Positions 36,422-48,509 of a DNA stretch of 64,000 bases are shown here, piece by piece. A program made the position numbers and the translations under genes. The DNA lies in NCBI GenBank assembly GCA_033439685.1, contig JAUEDM010000006.1, forward strand, positions 2,914,001-2,978,000. Reading direction: 5' to 3'. Under the pieces are notes generated by a model, which was given only the letters and a program-made list of their open reading frames with translations, was not told where the DNA came from and did not search any database. The stretch is from Apodospora peruviana. Its lineage: Eukaryota > Ascomycota > Sordariomycetes > Sordariales > Lasiosphaeriaceae. The first letter of the stretch is position 1, and every line of letters begins with the position of its first letter.

Positions 36422-37300
36422 CGAGCGTGAAAAGACCGTTTGGTGGCGCTTTCGAGGCCAGTCTGGCCATGTCAGTTCACCCATGCACAATGGATATGGT
36501 CTATCAACGAGTGCGCAGAAGAAACTCCCGGCGCACATCCTCCTCCATTTGCGTCCCGCCCGCGCAAACAGATTGCGCCGATGGACAGCTGCGGGGATCC
36601 CACCACCTCCATCGCCTCTGCCATGGTCTGTGGCATGGAGGAGGTAAGTTTGGAGGCTCTGCGGGGCCAATGAAGTGTCGGCTGTCCGTCCGGGTTACAT
36701 GTTGGTAAGCCCGCCGCCGCCATCTTCCGTCGGTCTTGCATCCCTGACCCGCCTCTATGCCTGCAATATCTCCTGTTGACATGACAATTACATGATTAAT
36801 CGCTTGGCATTGGATGGAAGGATCAAGGTAAGGGGTGACACAAGACTGGCAAGACTACAGGCGCCTCAGCCGCCGATAATCGAGTAGTACATCAGCCCAA
36901 CGACAAACATAAGCCAGGCTGCTCTACCGCAACGCTGCTTGAGGTCTTACGGGTAAGTTCCCGTGCTTCAGCTTCTTCCCGCTTGATGTCGTTCACACGA
37001 GTGGTAGACGTGACGTTACCGAAGCTTGAAGCTAAAAATCGGTACAACAATGGTCTACGGATAGACGAACGCCCACCAGGCCGGTAGCACAGGACATCAT
37101 CCATGCTGTCGTTGATGCCTCTGTATTGTAGTCGTACAGCTCTCGCATTCGCTTATACCGTACAACCTGCACGAGAAGCATGAACCGAAGTAGATAGCCG
37201 GTCGAGTTGCACCGATCCGTCCATGAATACAGATGTGGGTTCGATGAACGAGGGCAGCAGACTCCCGGGAGGTTTCCTGCATGCATCTTGTTCTTGTCTT

Positions 37301-38964
37301 CTAATCCGGGCTGCAGAGGACCCGAGCCTTTGATATGACATTTCTGAACTGAAGCTGGCCCCCACTCTCGTCGCCCCTCTTGATGATGCCGGGGAACGTG
37401 ACGCAGCAAATTTCCCTCTCGTCCAGCCCGTCCTCGTCCTCCCCGCCCATATCTTCCATCATCGAGCGGTCAAACATGATCTTTTGGTGCGGTAGGATCT
37501 TGGGCATGTGGACCTTGAATATGGCCTTTTGGACGACCAAGAGCCGCGACAGCTCGATGGCGCTGCTGACTAGCGCTCTAAGGGCCTGATCGCGTGCCTC
37601 GGTGGCCTTGTTATCTGTGACTATTGCGTCCAGGATGGTATTGACCTTCCGGACGATGGTTTCTGTAATGTTGGACGCCTCTGTCTGCATCCTCTGGTGG
37701 GCTTCTTTCTTGAGGATCGTGAGCGTCATTGATCGCCACTGGTTGATGGGTTCGGGCGATGTAGCTGCACTTCATTATTAGCCACCACGATTCTTCATCA
37801 GACCAGTTTCGATAGAGAGAGTCCTTACCAAACGAGGACAAAAATGCCTCCACCTGCGTGAGATGCTGCGTCTCTTCGCTCGACAGACCGACAAAGTAGG
37901 TATCAAACACAGATTCCACCAGCAGCTGCGAGACAATAGACTGCAGCAGGTGGACTTTGGCCGTCGCCGCCAGGTCCTCGTACATGGGTACCAGATGGCC
38001 CAGTTCCTCAAGTATGCCCTCATTATCAACCTTGGACAAATCTTTTTTTACCACGTAAAAGTTAGCCAAACCTTCTTTCTCCCCTTTCAGACAGACCGAA
38101 TAGGGGTAGGGGTAACAAACCAATCTTAGCCCGTCTAAAATGCACCAACACCCAATTCTGCAACCCATTCCCCAACCTAGCCATCCCGTCGCCAAAAACC
38201 TCATCGCTAGTCTGCGCCTGCCCGTACGCCGACGCACGTGTGCTTGTACTAACCCACTCTTTCAGTCCTCTAATATGCGCCCTCAGGTTCCTGCATTCCT
38301 CGTCGCGGTCGCTCACCAAGCGCGCCATACCTTCATAACGCGCGCGCATCTCGTCGCGCTCGGCGTCGCGCACGTCAACCTCGGCGCGCAGTAGCCTCAG
38401 CTCCGTGTCGGCGCGCAGGAACTGCTGGTTCAGCGCGCTGTACTTGGCCTGCCAGAAGGACGACGTCTCGCTCTCGGCCGCGCTCAGCTTGTCCAGCTCG
38501 CGGTGGAACTCGGTCTCCATTATGCCGAGCTCGCGCTCGAGGTAGGCTATTCGGTCGTCTTTCTCCCGTAAGAGGTGAGCCGTTGCCGTTGTTGTCTGTG
38601 TATTTGGTGCTGTCGCTGTTGCTGTCGCTGTTGCTGTTGCTGGGGGTGTGCTCCCGGAGCTGTTGCTACTACCGCTGCTGGTGCTATTGCTCGCTGGCGG
38701 CGCGTCCTTTGTTGTGTTTCGGTACTCGTCGACGGGCGCAGGGGAAGAGGTGCCGCTGAGGGCTGCCCGCGGCGGCGCGGCGATAACGAGGCCACCGCTG
38801 CTACCGCCATTGCGGGCATTCGGGGAGGTACTATTATTCGAGATCGGGGTCCGCATGGCGCCGCGACGAGAAGGGGAACCGGTTCCCCCGCCGATGGGTG
38901 GTTGCCGGCGTTTCTCGGCTTGGGTGGGCGGCGTCGTCGTCGTCTTGGCCGGTTTTCGAGGCAT
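37301..38964 (-). CDS. Conserved filamentous-fungal coiled-coil protein, function unknown
   Basis: Three exons in transcription order: 38964-38121, 38041-37829 and 37764-37301, giving 506 aa. Introns are GTTTGT..AAG (79 nt, with GGCTAAC) and GTAAGG..CAG (64 nt, with GCTAAT); they join FRRAKI to DLSKVDNEG and FLSSF to ATSPEPINQW in frame. The first 130 residues are Ser/Thr/Ala/Pro-rich and low in complexity, with Ala-Thr repeats. A coiled coil spans about 135-245 (REKDDRIAYLERELGIMETE). The rest is a predicted helical region including GLQNWVLVHFRRAKIDLSKV, a segment around LVPMYEDLAATAKVHLLQSI, and a C-terminal half ending KARVLCSPD. I recognise the general pattern from filamentous fungi but no named domain. 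Start at MPRKPAKTTTT; the codon two before it is GTG. Confidence 0.75.
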
Positions 38965-39769
38965 CAACACACCCTCTCGACACTGTTGCCGTTATGTTTA
39001 TTATATTTAGTTGGGTTGCTGTTCTGCAAATTCGGTCAACTGGAACTCGTAGTTGCAACTACTGGTGATCGTCGCGGGCGGCTCTGGCTCTCTTCAGCCT
39101 TCTGCCTCATCATGGCACGATTGAGGTTCCAAGTTTGATTTGTAACTTTCGGTCATTGCCGGCTATAGCCGCCTCGCCTTTGGAAAAGTATGTTAGCTGA
39201 CTAGATCCCCCAAGGAGGCGGCGAGAGTGACAATAATATGGTTGCCTGGATTCCTTACGTACATATGATGACTGGTTGGAAGGCTGTTGTTTGAAATGGA
39301 ACGAATTGCTGCTGTCTAGCTGGCCCCCGCCGCTGAAGATGAGCGGCAAGGCTGTACTCGAATGTGGGGGTCGGGTGGCCTCGCCGGCGCGCTGGATCCC
39401 GTTGGTGACACTGACAGGTGGGGTCCATTTATAGCAGACAACGGGAGGTTTACGTACCCCCTAGTAAACGGCTTCAGGCACCTCTTTAAGCCTCTTAGGT
39501 GGTATTGGATGTCAGGGGCAAATAAACATCCGAACATCCCATCAGGCAGCTGTCATAATACCCTTCAAAAACGGGCTATGGTTGATGTGGTTCCTCTTAT
39601 TACACGACATTACAATTATTTGTTCCCTTTAACACTGTATGTGCTGTTAAAAGGAGGTGACATGTCACCTACCAAGTAGTCAGTTGTGAGAATTTCAGAA
39701 CCCTATCTGGCATCTCACATGGGCAACAGAACTCCTGAAGGTGCCTATACCCACAGTCCCTCTGTAGAA
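38965..39769. other. Intergenic region
   Basis: Promoter region of the coiled-coil protein gene and 3' flank of the AKAP7-like gene. No further element recognised. Confidence 0.4.
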
Positions 39770-40666
39770 CTAAACCTCAATCTCATCCACAACCTCATAA
39801 ACCTCATCCTCTGCCCCGTCCTCCAGCACAACCTTCTTGGCACCCATCTTACATATAGCAACCTTTTCGACTTGCACATCCTCCATCCACACCTGGTCCT
39901 CGTACCGTTCCAGCACCCCCCTCGCATCGATCGTCAACTTTTCTCTCCGCCCACCTTTTCCCTTCCTCCCACCACCCTTAACATAAACAGTATTCACAAT
40001 CGTCGCATGCAACAACAGCGGCCGATTCTCACGAGCCATCAACCCCGACTCGTGAAATGCCTCCCGTAGCTTCTCGCAAACCCGATACAACACTCCCGAA
40101 GGGTCGTCCACGGGCGGCGCGTAGAGCACCGACGCTTTGGCGGGAGCGGTCGATTGCATCGCCTGCAAACCGCGGAGGGTGATTTTCAACCTACCAGCAC
40201 CACTACTCTCCCTCTCTCCATTATCTTTCCCCTTTACTGGTGCTGCACTTGCACTACCAGGCATAACAGAAGCCAAAATTTCTCTTGGTTGTAGAGAGTG
40301 CAACACTTCCCGCGCTTTCTCCAGCAACAGTTGATTCCCCTCCGTCGGGACTGAAGATGATGATGATGCTCCCTCCTTTGCCGAGGAGGGTTTCGTCGTT
40401 GTAGGAAAACTAAACACCCCCAGCGTAAGATGGAGCGTGCCGACCGGCCTGATGGCGCCCTCGGGGATGACCAGACTCCCCCATGCCGGGTTCGTGACGT
40501 CTGCCCGAAAGCTGGCCAGGCTCTGGACCAGCTGCGGTCGGGAAGAGCGCGTCACGAGGGGGATGCATAGGAAGTGTGTTGGCGCTGCTGCTGCTGCTTT
40601 TGGTGCGGTTGCAGTTGTGGTTGCGGTTGCTGCGCCTGCCGCTGCTGCTGCTGCTTTGGGGCCCAT
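39770..40666 (-). CDS. AKAP7-like 2H phosphoesterase-fold protein
   Basis: A single exon of 298 aa. After an Ala/Thr-rich leader of about 28 residues the AKAP7/2'-5' RNA ligase-like domain begins at THFLCIPLVTR. Two H-x-T motifs that define the 2H fold are intact: H79-L-T81 in GTLHLTLGVF, and H220-A-T222 in LLLHATIVNT. Between them lies a low-complexity Ser insertion (about 90-110). The C-terminal part (GVLERYEDQVWMEDVQVEKV) continues the fold. Relatives include AKAP7 gamma and the ASCC1 C-terminal domain, which act on or bind 2'-5' or cyclic phosphates in RNA; the precise substrate here is unknown. Both motifs being intact suggests an active phosphodiesterase, which is inference. Confidence 0.88.
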   Translation of the reverse strand: MGPKAAAAAAGAATATTTATAPKAAAAAPTHFLCIPLVTRSSRPQLVQSLASFRADVTNPAWGSLVIPEGAIRPVGTLHLTLGVFSFPTTTKPSSAKEGASSSSSVPTEGNQLLLEKAREVLHSLQPREILASVMPGSASAAPVKGKDNGERESSGAGRLKITLRGLQAMQSTAPAKASVLYAPPVDDPSGVLYRVCEKLREAFHESGLMARENRPLLLHATIVNTVYVKGGGRKGKGGRREKLTIDARGVLERYEDQVWMEDVQVEKVAICKMGAKKVVLEDGAEDEVYEVVDEIEV

Positions 40667-42006
40667 CTTCCCTTTCTCGGATCAGGCCTAGCTACCTAGG
40701 TTCAGTATTATAGGTTAATTGAAGGTGTTTAGAATACGTAGTTGTAAATGAGCCCAGGCGAGTAAGATACCTGAGCTAGCAGGCCAAGGTAAGTATCAAT
40801 GCTCCGTTGGTTACGGGCAATGACAACGACGGGAAAACCGAGCAGCCTCGTTGATCAAAGCAACGATACTAAAAAAAAAAAAAACTCTCGAATCAACTTT
40901 GTGTGTCTCAGCTGTTATGTCGTTTATCGTGACAGGTAGGTATCTAAATGATGAAAGACAGAAGTCGTCGGTTGCTTATGGATGAATAAGTCCCGCTCCG
41001 GACCCTGATAAGCCGGCAAGCAGCGGCTCGGGGCCCATCATTCTTGAACAGGTCCGTGCTGGACGATCCAACTTCCCGGGCTGTGCAACCTAGCTGACTT
41101 TCCCTTTCCCGGTCCGTATGGATCTGCCCAGATTCCGACATATCAGGAGCATATATGTACAGCATACCTCTCCCAGCAAGTACCGTTTTGACTGCGCATA
41201 AAATATCACTCCAACTACAAATTATTTACCATTTTTTTCTTCCCACTTCTTGCGGGGGGATGGATTTGAAACAAGAGTCGAGGATTTTTTTAATTGTCAA
41301 GGCAACAACCGGGATCAAGTGGGAAAAAACGAAATGCTTCAAAATGGAGGAGAGACCCCCCTAGGATATAGAAGAAGCACCCGGAATACCGGGGGAAAGA
41401 ACAGATAGAGAGAAGCCCTTCTCCCCACGATTGAAGAACTCCGAGTCAGCGGCTCTCTGCGAGAAGGTAACAGCAACACAAGTGAACAACAACAAGCATA
41501 TCCACTAACTCAGCCGAACCAACCAACTTCCGTCCGGCTCAACCCCCCTAGTCGGACAACCCAACGTAAACAAACCCAAAAGTCTGCTTTTCCAACAGGC
41601 TAACCGAAGGAAACGAGACTGCCAAACCACTACAAAGCTCGCACCATTGCAGAGGTCCAGCCGGTCTCCTCCTCAGAACCTTGGCTATCGTCCCAACAAC
41701 ATATACTTCCTCCAAGCCATGTTTATTACCCCAACCACATCCCAATACGCTATCCTTGATGGTTGGCCATTCGTTTCCAGGTACCACAAGAGCACATGCA
41801 AAAGACGCGGAGAAACAAAAAGATGGATACACCAATGCTGGATGCGTTCAGTCATGTCCAACCCGCCCCTAAAATACTTCCTAGACTTGACAAAAGGAGC
41901 AGACTCTCCAAACAAGCCTTTAGAAGCAGCAATCGTTGCTAGTGGCGTCTGCTGAGGGTCGAAAAGAACAGCCACAGTGATGGGAAGGTTGTCGTGTAAG
42001 GGCTCT
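40667..42006. other. Intergenic region
   Basis: About 1.3 kb between two minus-strand genes. Contains an A14 run at 40871-40884. The right part probably holds the 3' untranslated region of the histidine phosphotransfer gene. Short frames near 41550-41975 have no support. Confidence 0.4.
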
Positions 42007-42726
42007 CTATTGCTCGCTCGGCGGGCTGAAGAAGTCCTTCATCATCTGCTCCAGTTCCTCCGTGTCGAGCTTGACCTTCTCGAGCGCGTGCGAAATCTTT
42101 TCTAGGCAAACCTCCTCATTGGTTTCGGGTGTGCCATCGACGTTCAGGTTATGGCCGTACTGCTGAATGACCTGACAGCTATCTCTGATCTTGTTGAAGC
42201 CGAGAGTGGCCGAGGAGCCTTTCAGGAAGTGACCCAAGCTTGACAGCGTATCGAGCTCTTTATCGGTTCTTTCGTCGGGAGAGCATGGGTGTTAGCTAAA
42301 CACTAGCTACAAGGACTGCTCAGACTGCAGTGCTGGAGGAGATTTCTCAGTCTCCGAGGTGGAGCAAATGCCTGAGGCAACAGCTTCACCGGTAGAGGCG
42401 GCAGCAAGGAGGCGAACGTAAGGTCAAAGGCAGCAGACAAGAACGACTTACAAAGCCTTGTCCATCTTGCCAAATGTCTCAGTGGCTTGTTCGAAGAAGT
42501 TGGTGACCAAGGGCTCGCTGAACTCGCGCACAGCCTCGTCGTCATCCATCTCCAGGATCTGGGAGAAGATCACACTGTCGACATGGTCGCCGAAGTCAGG
42601 CATGTTGGCCATGCCGTCGTCGTCCTGTTTGAAATACGGCTGGTTAGTCTAGTGACGGGAGAGAGGAGCAATACGCCGACGCCACGCCACGCCACATCCA
42701 CGAACCCTATCATCCGTGTCAGACAT
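42007..42726 (-). CDS. YPD1: Histidine-containing phosphotransfer protein (Ypd1 type)
   Basis: Three exons in transcription order: 42726-42706, 42624-42452 and 42268-42007, giving 151 aa. The first exon encodes only MSDTDDR. Introns are GTTCGT..CAG (81 nt) and GTAAGT..AAG (183 nt, with GCTAAC). The spliced protein has the acidic Ypd1 leader, FSQILEMDDDE, LVTNFFEQATETFGKMDKAL and then DTLSSLGHFLKGSSATLGFN with the phospho-acceptor His at about residue 78. The tail includes DTEELEQMMKDFFSP. Filamentous ascomycetes generally have one such protein, which relays phosphate from many hybrid histidine kinases to the response regulators of Ssk1 and Skn7 type in osmotic and oxidative stress. The second intron acceptor was set by frame and family continuity. 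Confidence 0.93.
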
Positions 42727-45700
42727 GATGGTAAACACGAAGTGATCCGAAGCCAGATGCGAAGCCAGTGCTTCTTGACAACGACCACAACAACAACAAC
42801 GCAGGACAAGGAGAAGTTTGACAGGAGAATGCCCGACCAGTCAGGCCCGAAGGGGGGAGTCAGGTGCCCACCGGCGCAAAATCACCCAGGCAAATCCCAG
42901 GACTCGAAGCCGTCGGCCCCTGTGTAAGTCGCTGGGGGGAAGAGTAGGTATGTACCACGCACCTTTTAGATCGATCCTCTGCTGCGGTGAAGGGAGGGGG
43001 CGCGGTGGGGAGTTGCAGATATGGAACCGAATATGGGAAAGGCTTCCAGGAAAGTGGTTAACGGCACGGATGAGGGAATACCCTAGGAGTTGACGTGTGC
43101 TTCCAGAAACGGGGGTCACGGCACCACCAGGCTACAAGTACCGTACAACAGTACACAGACGAAAAAAAAGCGTTGCGTCTGGGTCTGGCAGCGAAGATGG
43201 TGAGGAGGGTCGTTGGCAGGGGTGAGATTTTCGGATTTCTTATTTGCGCGTCAACGGGAGACCATTCACTACAGAGTGGGTGAGGTGGGGCCTAACTTGG
43301 CAACAGTGTGGCTCTCGGGGCTGGGAGAGTCAGGCCCAGGGTTCAGGCCGGCAACGCGGGAGCGGAAACAGCTCCAGGCGGATGAAGCAAAGCAGCAGGA
43401 GATGGCGATACCGGGTGGTTAAGCTGGTGATGTTCTGCCTTGTTTCTTAGCCACTGAGCTCAAAAAAATGGCTTCTTCAGTTCGTCACTGGTATCAGAGA
43501 GACGACGATATTGGGCCGTCAGGAATGATCAGGAAGGTAAAATTTTACCGCGGGGTCGAGCGAGCAGACGCAGACGACACGTACCGGACTTGGCCCCGTG
43601 GAGTGAATGACCCAGAGTAGAGTGGAGGGGTTGATGTGAGTGGGGAGTCGAAAGAGGTTCAGTTGACAAAGCTGGTTAAGGGTAGCTGGCTAAGGGGGGG
43701 GGGGGTACTCCGTGAGTGGTGAAGCTGAGCTAGCCGGAAGTGATTTTATTACCTAGGTAAGGTAGGTATGTGCTGTTAAGGTATGTATGTACCTTGCTTG
43801 AGGAGGGTTGCGCGGTGTAGTGACGAGGGCAAGCCGGCAGCAACAATGGAAGGTGAGGTGTGGGTGAGGGGCAGATTGCGGATGGCAGATGGCAGATGTT
43901 GAGCTGAGAGTAAAGCTGTTCCGAGACGGAGATAGCGCCGGCAGCCGACAACGGTTCTAGGGACGTGTAGGTCTCCAGCTGGCATTCATACCTCAGATAA
44001 TTGCTGCATAAATAGCTCTAAATAGCTCTAGCAGCGGCCTTGGCTCCGATTATAGAACTGACAGAACTTGGAAATCTCAGTTCTATTTCCTTCTCTGTCG
44101 GCACGGGAACTGGACTAGGTGAACACTACCTATGCGAAGGGTGAAAGTAGGTTTGTGGCAAATGCGAGCGGACGGTCGGGGTACGCGCGCCCATGGGCAG
44201 CGTGGTCTATCGTCAATATGGTCAAATTTCTGTTGTTTCTGTTGTCTCCAGATTGACGCCAGGGGATCGCGATCCGGAATCTCGGGCAGGAAATCAGAAC
44301 CGCAGGTGTTTTTGGTTGTCGCGACTCTCGACTTCCAAATGGAATTGTTAAAGTGAATTAAAGTGAACCCACCACCTCCGCCAATCCGCCGGCTATCATG
44401 TCAGGTATGATGTGACCGGCTCCACAAGCCTCTAAAATTTATTCGTGCAGCCGCCACCCACGCGCACCTGCGCCTTCGGCCATCTGCTGTCGGTCCCTAG
44501 CCCAGGTACCCCATACTCGTTCCAGTGTGACTGTCGTGACAGCCGGTGTTGATTCGGGCGCCAACGTCGATAGTCTAAAGAAAACCTTGGTATAAAATTA
44601 AAACCATTGCGACTTCAACAACGCCGGTAGTAGCACCGGCAAGGGAGAGAAAGCTGTAATGCCTTTTTGTGCTACGTTGGTCCCATTGGTGAGAGGTACC
44701 GGTACCTGGGACTCCAATGGCTCCATTCCCCCACTGACGCCATCACGGATACCTGCAATAACCCCCATCCCACAAAAACCGTGCCGGGTCATGATGAATT
44801 TTGGGTAGGGCAAAGCTCGGGAGCAGTGACACTTTGCGCTGGCACCCAAGCTTCCGCTTCCATCCTTCATCGGTTTGCACGCCGCGCCGAGTATACATGT
44901 ACAAGTGTAGCCGATGAGCGAGTCTCACCGTCCGGGCTTTAATGAGCCTGTTCCATGCTTTTTCTATCCCATTTTTTTTTTCTCTCTTACCGCCGTGTCA
45001 CACGATGCATCAAATTCCCAGCCGACCACTGGTCCGGTCCTTGGTCGTCTCAACAGCTTGGGATACAAAAGGTCAGATGCCAGGGCCTTGGTATCTTCGA
45101 GGAACCTGGAGCTTGGACCCTCTTTTCAATCGATGCGACACGATGGACGAGACATCTCATCACCAATAAAGACACAATGGATCTGAACAAGCATTCGGAA
45201 AGATATCTTCAGCCGCATCTTTGAGCCACAGCCGTTGAGTCCAGTGGGTCGCTGCTGGTTGAGGCAATTTACAAAGGAAAAAGCTTCGAGCCTTCAAGCC
45301 CGAGTCCAAGTATAACTTGGCGCTGGGTGCGATGTCTTCTTGGTCGCGGGTTCGACCGTTCGACGGTGCGCGGCAGAAGCAGGGGACGCAGCGGTGACCA
45401 GATGCAGGGACCTCATCGATCTTCTACGACTCCATCCTCCTCGAGATTTTACAGCTCCGCCTATCTGAGATCAGCCAACCAACCGGCCCTCAATGCCTGC
45501 CGAAATTCTTTCCAGAACTCGAAAATTGTTCCTCGTTTCCACGAAACAAGCAATCGATCAAACCACCTTCCTTCCTCGTTGTGTTCGGCTGAATCACAAA
45601 CCCCTGGATGATAGGCCTTGTGCACCATGGCGTGCTGCACAGCAACCCGGGGCAGCCCAGCAGACCCAGCTCAATGCTTGAAAGCTGCATGAAGAACCCC

Positions 45701-48509
45701 ACCACTGAATCAGTGCAGCACTGGGAATGACCCAGGAGAACGCTCCCACCCCCAACCCCCTTACCCACCAGCCGACACATTGCCGAGTGGAACAACTCAA
45801 TTACGCGACCCCTTCGAAGCTGTCTGGTAAAAGCGTCTCTCGGGGCTGTCACGGGAGCAGGAGCAGAAACGAGAGCACAATGGCAAGTGGAAGAGATGCT
45901 CGGCAGCATTGATGAGGGGCATCGGCCATCGAGGGTCCATCCACCAGCCTCAAGCTGAGGCCCCACCACGCTCGTTCCTCGAATGGCACAGGCGCCTCTT
46001 TCCCGCTTTGGACGATTCCGTACGCTGTGGACAGGCCTCCCATGCATGTTCATCTGTTTTCCCGACGTCATTCCGCTTGTCGACGGAAGACTGGCGTCAT
46101 GAGTGCCACCACATGTGCATGGATCCCTGGCGAACCTCTTTGGGATTGGTGTGGCATGCCAAAACCAACCTGCAGTTGGAGCTCGGGGTCTTGGGGTCCA
46201 ATGTCAATTCGTGAAGCACATTCGTGAAGCACAAAGCCAGAGACCAAAAGTAACCCTCCTCTCTTCATCACGACGCTTGTAAACCGCCTGGTTTGTCGAT
46301 ATTCCTACGGTTCTCATTACACTCCGCTACTACGGCAAGCCCTGGCAGCTAGGATCATGAAAAATTGCTAAAACATATCTCACTCGCTGAACTAGATCGT
46401 CGTTTTGATTCAAACCTCGAAGACCTACCAATATTTCCAACCTCCTGCCATTAATTCGACTACAACAAGCTTTACTGTCCGTCAGAACATCTGGAAGGAA
46501 CCTAGCGTCTCGTCTCTGGATCCGCACCGCTGTCTGATTTGTACCAGGTCCACGGATATCGGCACCACTTGCGAATTCCTGACTCGTTTTCACAGTTACA
46601 CCCCGCGATGCCATGACTGTGATAACACCCCCAAAGAGCTACCAGTAAATGAGATGGTCTGGGCACTGACCAAGCAGTTGACATCTGCAGTATAGCTTGT
46701 CCGACCAGATCCACTGACATTATAAACTGGCGGCATCCAAGATCCTCCGACCAGAAGAGAACAGTCAGCGGAGAAGTCCGCTGGCAATCTCGAGCATTGA
46801 GCAGCTACCAGGGATACGGGCTACCGTGGGATCCAAGTCCCGTCTGTCAGCATGGCGGCTTACCCTCGTACGGGCCTTTGTACCGCTGCCAGTTCAGCAA
46901 ATCAACCCTCAGACCTTACTGTACACAATAAGTTCGCTTCGTTGCGACCAGTAAGTAGGTAGGCTCACACGCAGCGTTGATCTGATCTGCAATTAAGGTC
47001 TGGTAGCTCCGGATCGTGACAATCTCTGTTGCGATCTGGGGCCAGAGGGTAGGTGAAGCTGGGGCTTGAGACAAGTCTGAATTAGAACCACATGGGATGA
47101 CACGAATTGTCAGCCCACCGGAAAGCCACGGTATCTTAGAGGCGGGAGCCTCGCGCCAGTCCTTTACTCATCGTTACAACGCGAGCCGGGACGATTCGCT
47201 GTCGTAGGAGCTTCACGAATCAGTGTCTAACCCATTTAGAGCTGTCTGTCTCAAGCAGAGCTGTCTTTCCAGTTATCGGGTCTTCCTCCAGCTGGTCATG
47301 GGCTGCCGGTGTCATCCGGGAATCGTCATACTTCGGCAAGCGGAGGCGAGCGACACAGAAAAAGGAAGCTATCGGGAGCGGTCTCCAGCTCCGATGACAG
47401 CTGGAGTCCAGACAAGCGTCTTGCAAACAAAAAATCTATTTGAGGCTCGAGGGATCACCAGAAGATATCCCAAACCGCCCAAGCTCGCACCGGCAACTAG
47501 TCTAAAAGTTCCTGCAGCATCGCATCCCGAGAGCTTCCTATGAACCCTTGGATCCCGAAAAAAGTCACACTTCTAACTTTTTTACACCGTCCCTTTCCCC
47601 TTCTCTCCCTCCCCTATCACGGAAGAGCCAAAATCCCGCCAACCTGCATGCGAACTGCATAGTAACACTTGCAAAAAAACCTGTTTTTGAGCGAGCAACC
47701 ACCACTCGTTTCCTCTCCCCACCGGCATGGCCGGCCTATCACGACTAGTTCCACTGAGTCTCTTCATATGTTTCCCAGACGCTTTGCCTAAATGATCGTG
47801 CCATAAACAAACTCCAAGCTGTTCTATTTCTCTTATCATGCTAGAACATTCTACCAAGTACCCCTCTCCCTCCCCTTCTCGGAATGCCTCCATCGTGAAA
47901 GGCGTTGGCGAGCGGGCGAGCGCGGAGCCGGGCTTGCGCTGCGCTCCGGCCACTCTTGTATGGTTCCGCCTCGGCGTGATAAAGTGCGTGCGCGGCCACC
48001 CTGAATCACCTCCCCCCATTTTCCCCACTGAGCCAACCCCCTTCCGTGTCTTTGCCGCCGGAGGTGGAGATGACCTCCCCGGCCAGCTGCTGCTGTGCAC
48101 ACATTTGTAGTGTAGACGACAGAAGGAGTGATAGACGACGCACAGGGCCGCTCCCTCGGATAGCCCTGTTCGATGTAAAGGGAAATCCGTAGACGGCGCA
48201 GAGGGCTCGCAAGCCTGAATGCACCAGGGGGGTCCAGGGACCCCTCTCCCCTGACAGTAGTGTACGCCGCCGTAAGCCTTTATTGATGTTGTATGAAAGG
48301 AAGTAACCGCTCTGATGGCCGCGACACATATGAGGCAGCAAGCGCCCCTTTTTCGACGCCGGTCCGGTGCAGCTCAGTGGCATATAAAGACTCGTGGTTC
48401 CCTAATGTCCAAATCCGAGGCATTTTCGTGGTAGTCTTCAGCAAAATGGAGCTATATAATGGGCGACACCATCACGACGTTTGAGAGAACTGATCACAGT
48501 ATATTTCTT
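42727..48509. other. Gene-empty region, about 5.8 kb
   Basis: The largest stretch without a gene I can support. It holds a G12 tract at 43695-43706 and GGTA patches near 43753-43770, a direct repeat AAATAGCTCT (44010-44019 and 44021-44030), and TTCGTGAAGCACA twice at 46208-46233. Frames up to 193 codons (45490-46071, minus) have no recognisable domain. It lies between the 5' end of the YPD1 gene and the 3' end of the DUF3984 gene (both minus), so part is YPD1 promoter; a non-coding transcript or a rapidly evolving gene is possible. Confidence 0.4.

Larger units (their letters stand above)
34659..37300. other. Intergenic region with tracts and minisatellite
   Basis: About 2.6 kb with no supported gene, between two minus-strand genes. 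It carries a G22 tract and a 12-bp minisatellite, listed separately. Short frames across it overlap on both strands. Confidence 0.4.

Noticed and set aside
36216..36670. Open frames through the 12-bp minisatellite encoding RELE or PVHA repeats
   Set aside because: Because the unit is 3n, several frames on both strands stay open; this is expected and gives no evidence of coding.
45490..46071. 193-codon minus-strand frame
   Set aside because: Overlapping open frames on both strands, no recognisable domain, and codon use looks unlike the real genes.
46405..46695. Frame with CLICTRS and CHDCDN pairs resembling a zinc finger
   Set aside because: Too short and isolated; the Cys pairs do not match a family I know and no splice sites extend it.
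47582..48100. 172-codon minus-strand frame downstream of the DUF3984 gene
   Set aside because: No domain and overlapping frames on the other strand; probably 3' flanking sequence.
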